A DNA stretch of 64,000 nucleotides from Diabrotica undecimpunctata (lineage: Eukaryota; Arthropoda; Insecta; Coleoptera; Chrysomelidae), in the NCBI RefSeq assembly GCF_040954645.1, contig NC_092808.1, positions 83,143,889 to 83,207,888 on the forward strand, written 5' to 3'. The position numbers and the translations under genes were made by a program. The notes beneath the pieces are model-generated. The model did not search any database, was not told the origin of the DNA, and saw nothing but the letters and a program-made list of their open reading frames with translations. Each line of letters opens with the position of its first letter. The stretch's first letter is position 1. This document shows, piece by piece, positions 61,823-64,000 of the stretch.

Positions 61823-63279
61823 ATGGATGTTAATACTCCCGGTCCCCCTGACAAAGGGGGCGGGAATTTTGCTTTGCTTTCATTGAATTCTCAAAACTGT
61901 TTAAGATCTTCTCACATGTTAGCTCCTAGACATAAACAAAATATTAGTCAAATTAAAAAGGCAATTTTTGAATTGAAAAATAGATTTCAACACGATCAGA
62001 TTATGTTAACAGAAGTGAATAATCTATCCTCTAGGATTGAAAATATCAGTAGGAGAAAAGTTAAATATAAGACACTGACTTCGGTCCCTTTCTCGTTATG
62101 ATAGAGAGTGACAAAGGAAAAGCTGGTAATATCCATCCTATGGATATTGTTAAAATTTTTCATATAATGGGTAAAATTGGTATCAGAGACATCAGTACAA
62201 AAGGAATAAATAGAATCAGAGTTCAGTTTATTACCTCCAAACAAGCAAATACAATCCTAAATGATACAGAATTACGTAAAAAAGGATTTTTAGCGTATTG
62301 TCCACAAAAAATGTTAACGAATAACGTCAAGAGACATTATTCGAGGTGTCAGTTTGAATTTTTCTATGGAAAATATAATCGAATACTTTATATATAAAAA
62401 CGGGAAAATTATTTCTGCCAGAAGACTAAATAGATATGTTATAAGTACAGATGAGTCTGCAATATATATATTCCAACAGGTACTGTACACAAACTTTTTG
62501 ATGGAAGAATTCCTCCAAAAGAAATGATCATTTATTAGAACTTGGTAACAGTTGAACCCTACATTCCCCCTATCCAAAAATGTTTTAAATGCTTAAAATT
62601 TGGCCATTCTCAAAGACAATGCAGGGGAAAAGAAAGATGTCTTAAATGTGCTGAGGAACATACACTACAAAATTGCACGGTGTCTGTACCAAAATGCCTA
62701 TATTGCAATCTTGAACACCTCTCAACTAATAAGATATGTAAGGAATTTGAAAGACAGAAAAACATCACTAAGGTAATGGTTTTTCAAGATCTTACATTTT
62801 TTGAAGCCGCTAAGATGTTCCCCCACTACAAGAAAACCAGAGAATACTAGAATGTTTCAAAGTAGAAGCAGGGATTTTCCTTCTCTGTCAGCAAATTCTT
62901 CTAGAGCATTTATCTAAGCTGTTTCAAAACCTCCTTCCTCTGCTTCCCATTATTCCCATTATGTTCTAAATAAAAAAAAAATAAGATTATTCTGAAAGAC
63001 ACCAGTTATGATAGTGAGGCTCATAAAGCCTTATTAAATGAGGACCTAAGTAGAAAATTACCTAAATTGCCAATACTAAATAAATTAAACGATTCACAAA
63101 AGCATATGGGATTTCAGGGTCCAAATTATACTCTTTCATTACCAAGTTATCCAGTATACTCTCAGAATAGCTTGTCTTCAAAAAATACTGTTTTAACCTC
63201 TGATAATGAAAATATGGAGTTTCCCGGTTTTGAGAAGTCACAAGGTAAATTTAAGTTAAATAAAAGTAGTTTTGGTTAA
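61823..63279 (+). pseudogene. Gag-like ORF1 of an I-type LINE (frameshifted)
   Basis: A true ATG at 61823 opens MDVNTPGPPDKGGGNFALLS and KNRFQHDQIMLTEVNNLSSR. After a break come DKGKAGNIHPMDIVKIFHIM and RIRVQFITSKQANTILND (62098-62397, RRM-like gag core). A further break follows, then three knuckles at 62575-62760: CFKCLKFGHSQRQC, CLKCAEEHTLQNC and CLYCNLEHLSTNKIC. The tail ORF 63067-63279 has no recognised domain. EN and RT, if present, lie beyond the microsatellite, outside the window. Same class as the gag at 19.0-19.8 kb. Confidence 0.7.
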
Positions 63280-63296
63280 GTAATATTTCATTTCAT

Positions 63297-63350
63297 ATAT
63301 ATAACACTAATATCTTTATATATATATTAATATATATATATAATAAAAAA
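63297..63350. repeat. AT-rich simple repeat
   Basis: TATATA-type runs between the gag ORF and the (TG)n tract. Confidence 0.6.
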
Positions 63351-63401
63351 AAAATAATATTAATAATAAATATAAATTTGACATATAAATGACATTTAAC
63401 T

Positions 63402-64000
<599 letters not shown>

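Overview
This window looks like repeat-dense nuclear DNA from an insect. It is strongly AT-rich, and its non-coding content is dominated by arthropod-type transposable elements: Penelope-like, Jockey-, I- and RTE-type LINEs, a DD41D mariner and a pogo-like transposon. The only candidate host gene is an MFS sugar transporter of the insect Tret1 (trehalose transporter) type. Nothing bacterial, viral, rRNA or CRISPR-like was seen. A chrysomelid-like beetle or another large repeat-rich insect genome is a guess from style, not evidence.

Layout. 0.5-5.9 kb: two degenerate Penelope-like elements facing away from each other, with LINE tails inserted between and inside them. 6.2-6.8 kb: Jockey-type RT remnant. 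7.39-9.98 kb: complete DD41D mariner-type transposon with about 500-bp terminal inverted repeats, sitting in a TA microsatellite. 10-15.7 kb: three LINEs, one of them (12339-15243) inserted cleanly into another with a 13-bp target-site duplication. 16.6-26.2 kb: two I-type (RNase H-bearing) LINEs, the second interrupted by an RT-less Jockey derivative and by a truncated LINE, each with a 12-bp duplication. 27.2-30.2 kb: pogo/Tigger-type transposon with an almost intact transposase. 30.2-36.6 kb: mostly unannotated AT-rich DNA with an inverted repeat, a 163-bp tandem duplication, LINE tails and a tRNA-like sequence. 36.6-38.0 kb: terminal exon of the sugar transporter. 38.7-41.7 kb and 42.1-49.4 kb: two diverged members of a poorly described DNA-transposon family (called X1 and X2 here), X2 carrying a near full-length RTE LINE. 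50.1-56.5 kb: Jockey-type LINE with an uninterrupted 900-residue EN-RT ORF and a gag ORF broken by two in-frame stops. 57-61.7 kb: LINE fragments. 61.8-63.3 kb: I-type gag. 63.4-64.0 kb: about 600 bp of (TG)n running off the window.

How it fits together. The window records successive transposition events rather than an operon-like system. At least six insertions can be ordered because the interrupted element resumes on the far side or because a target-site duplication is visible. Two protein sets look least decayed: the pogo transposase (one in-frame TGA) and the Jockey EN-RT (no break). X1 and X2 are the best candidates for something under-described: both encode a protein with an S-D-x-C-x-G-Q-N-K-N core and both have repeated subterminal motifs that probably serve as transposase binding sites (inference). 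All translations were read by eye; no database search was run.
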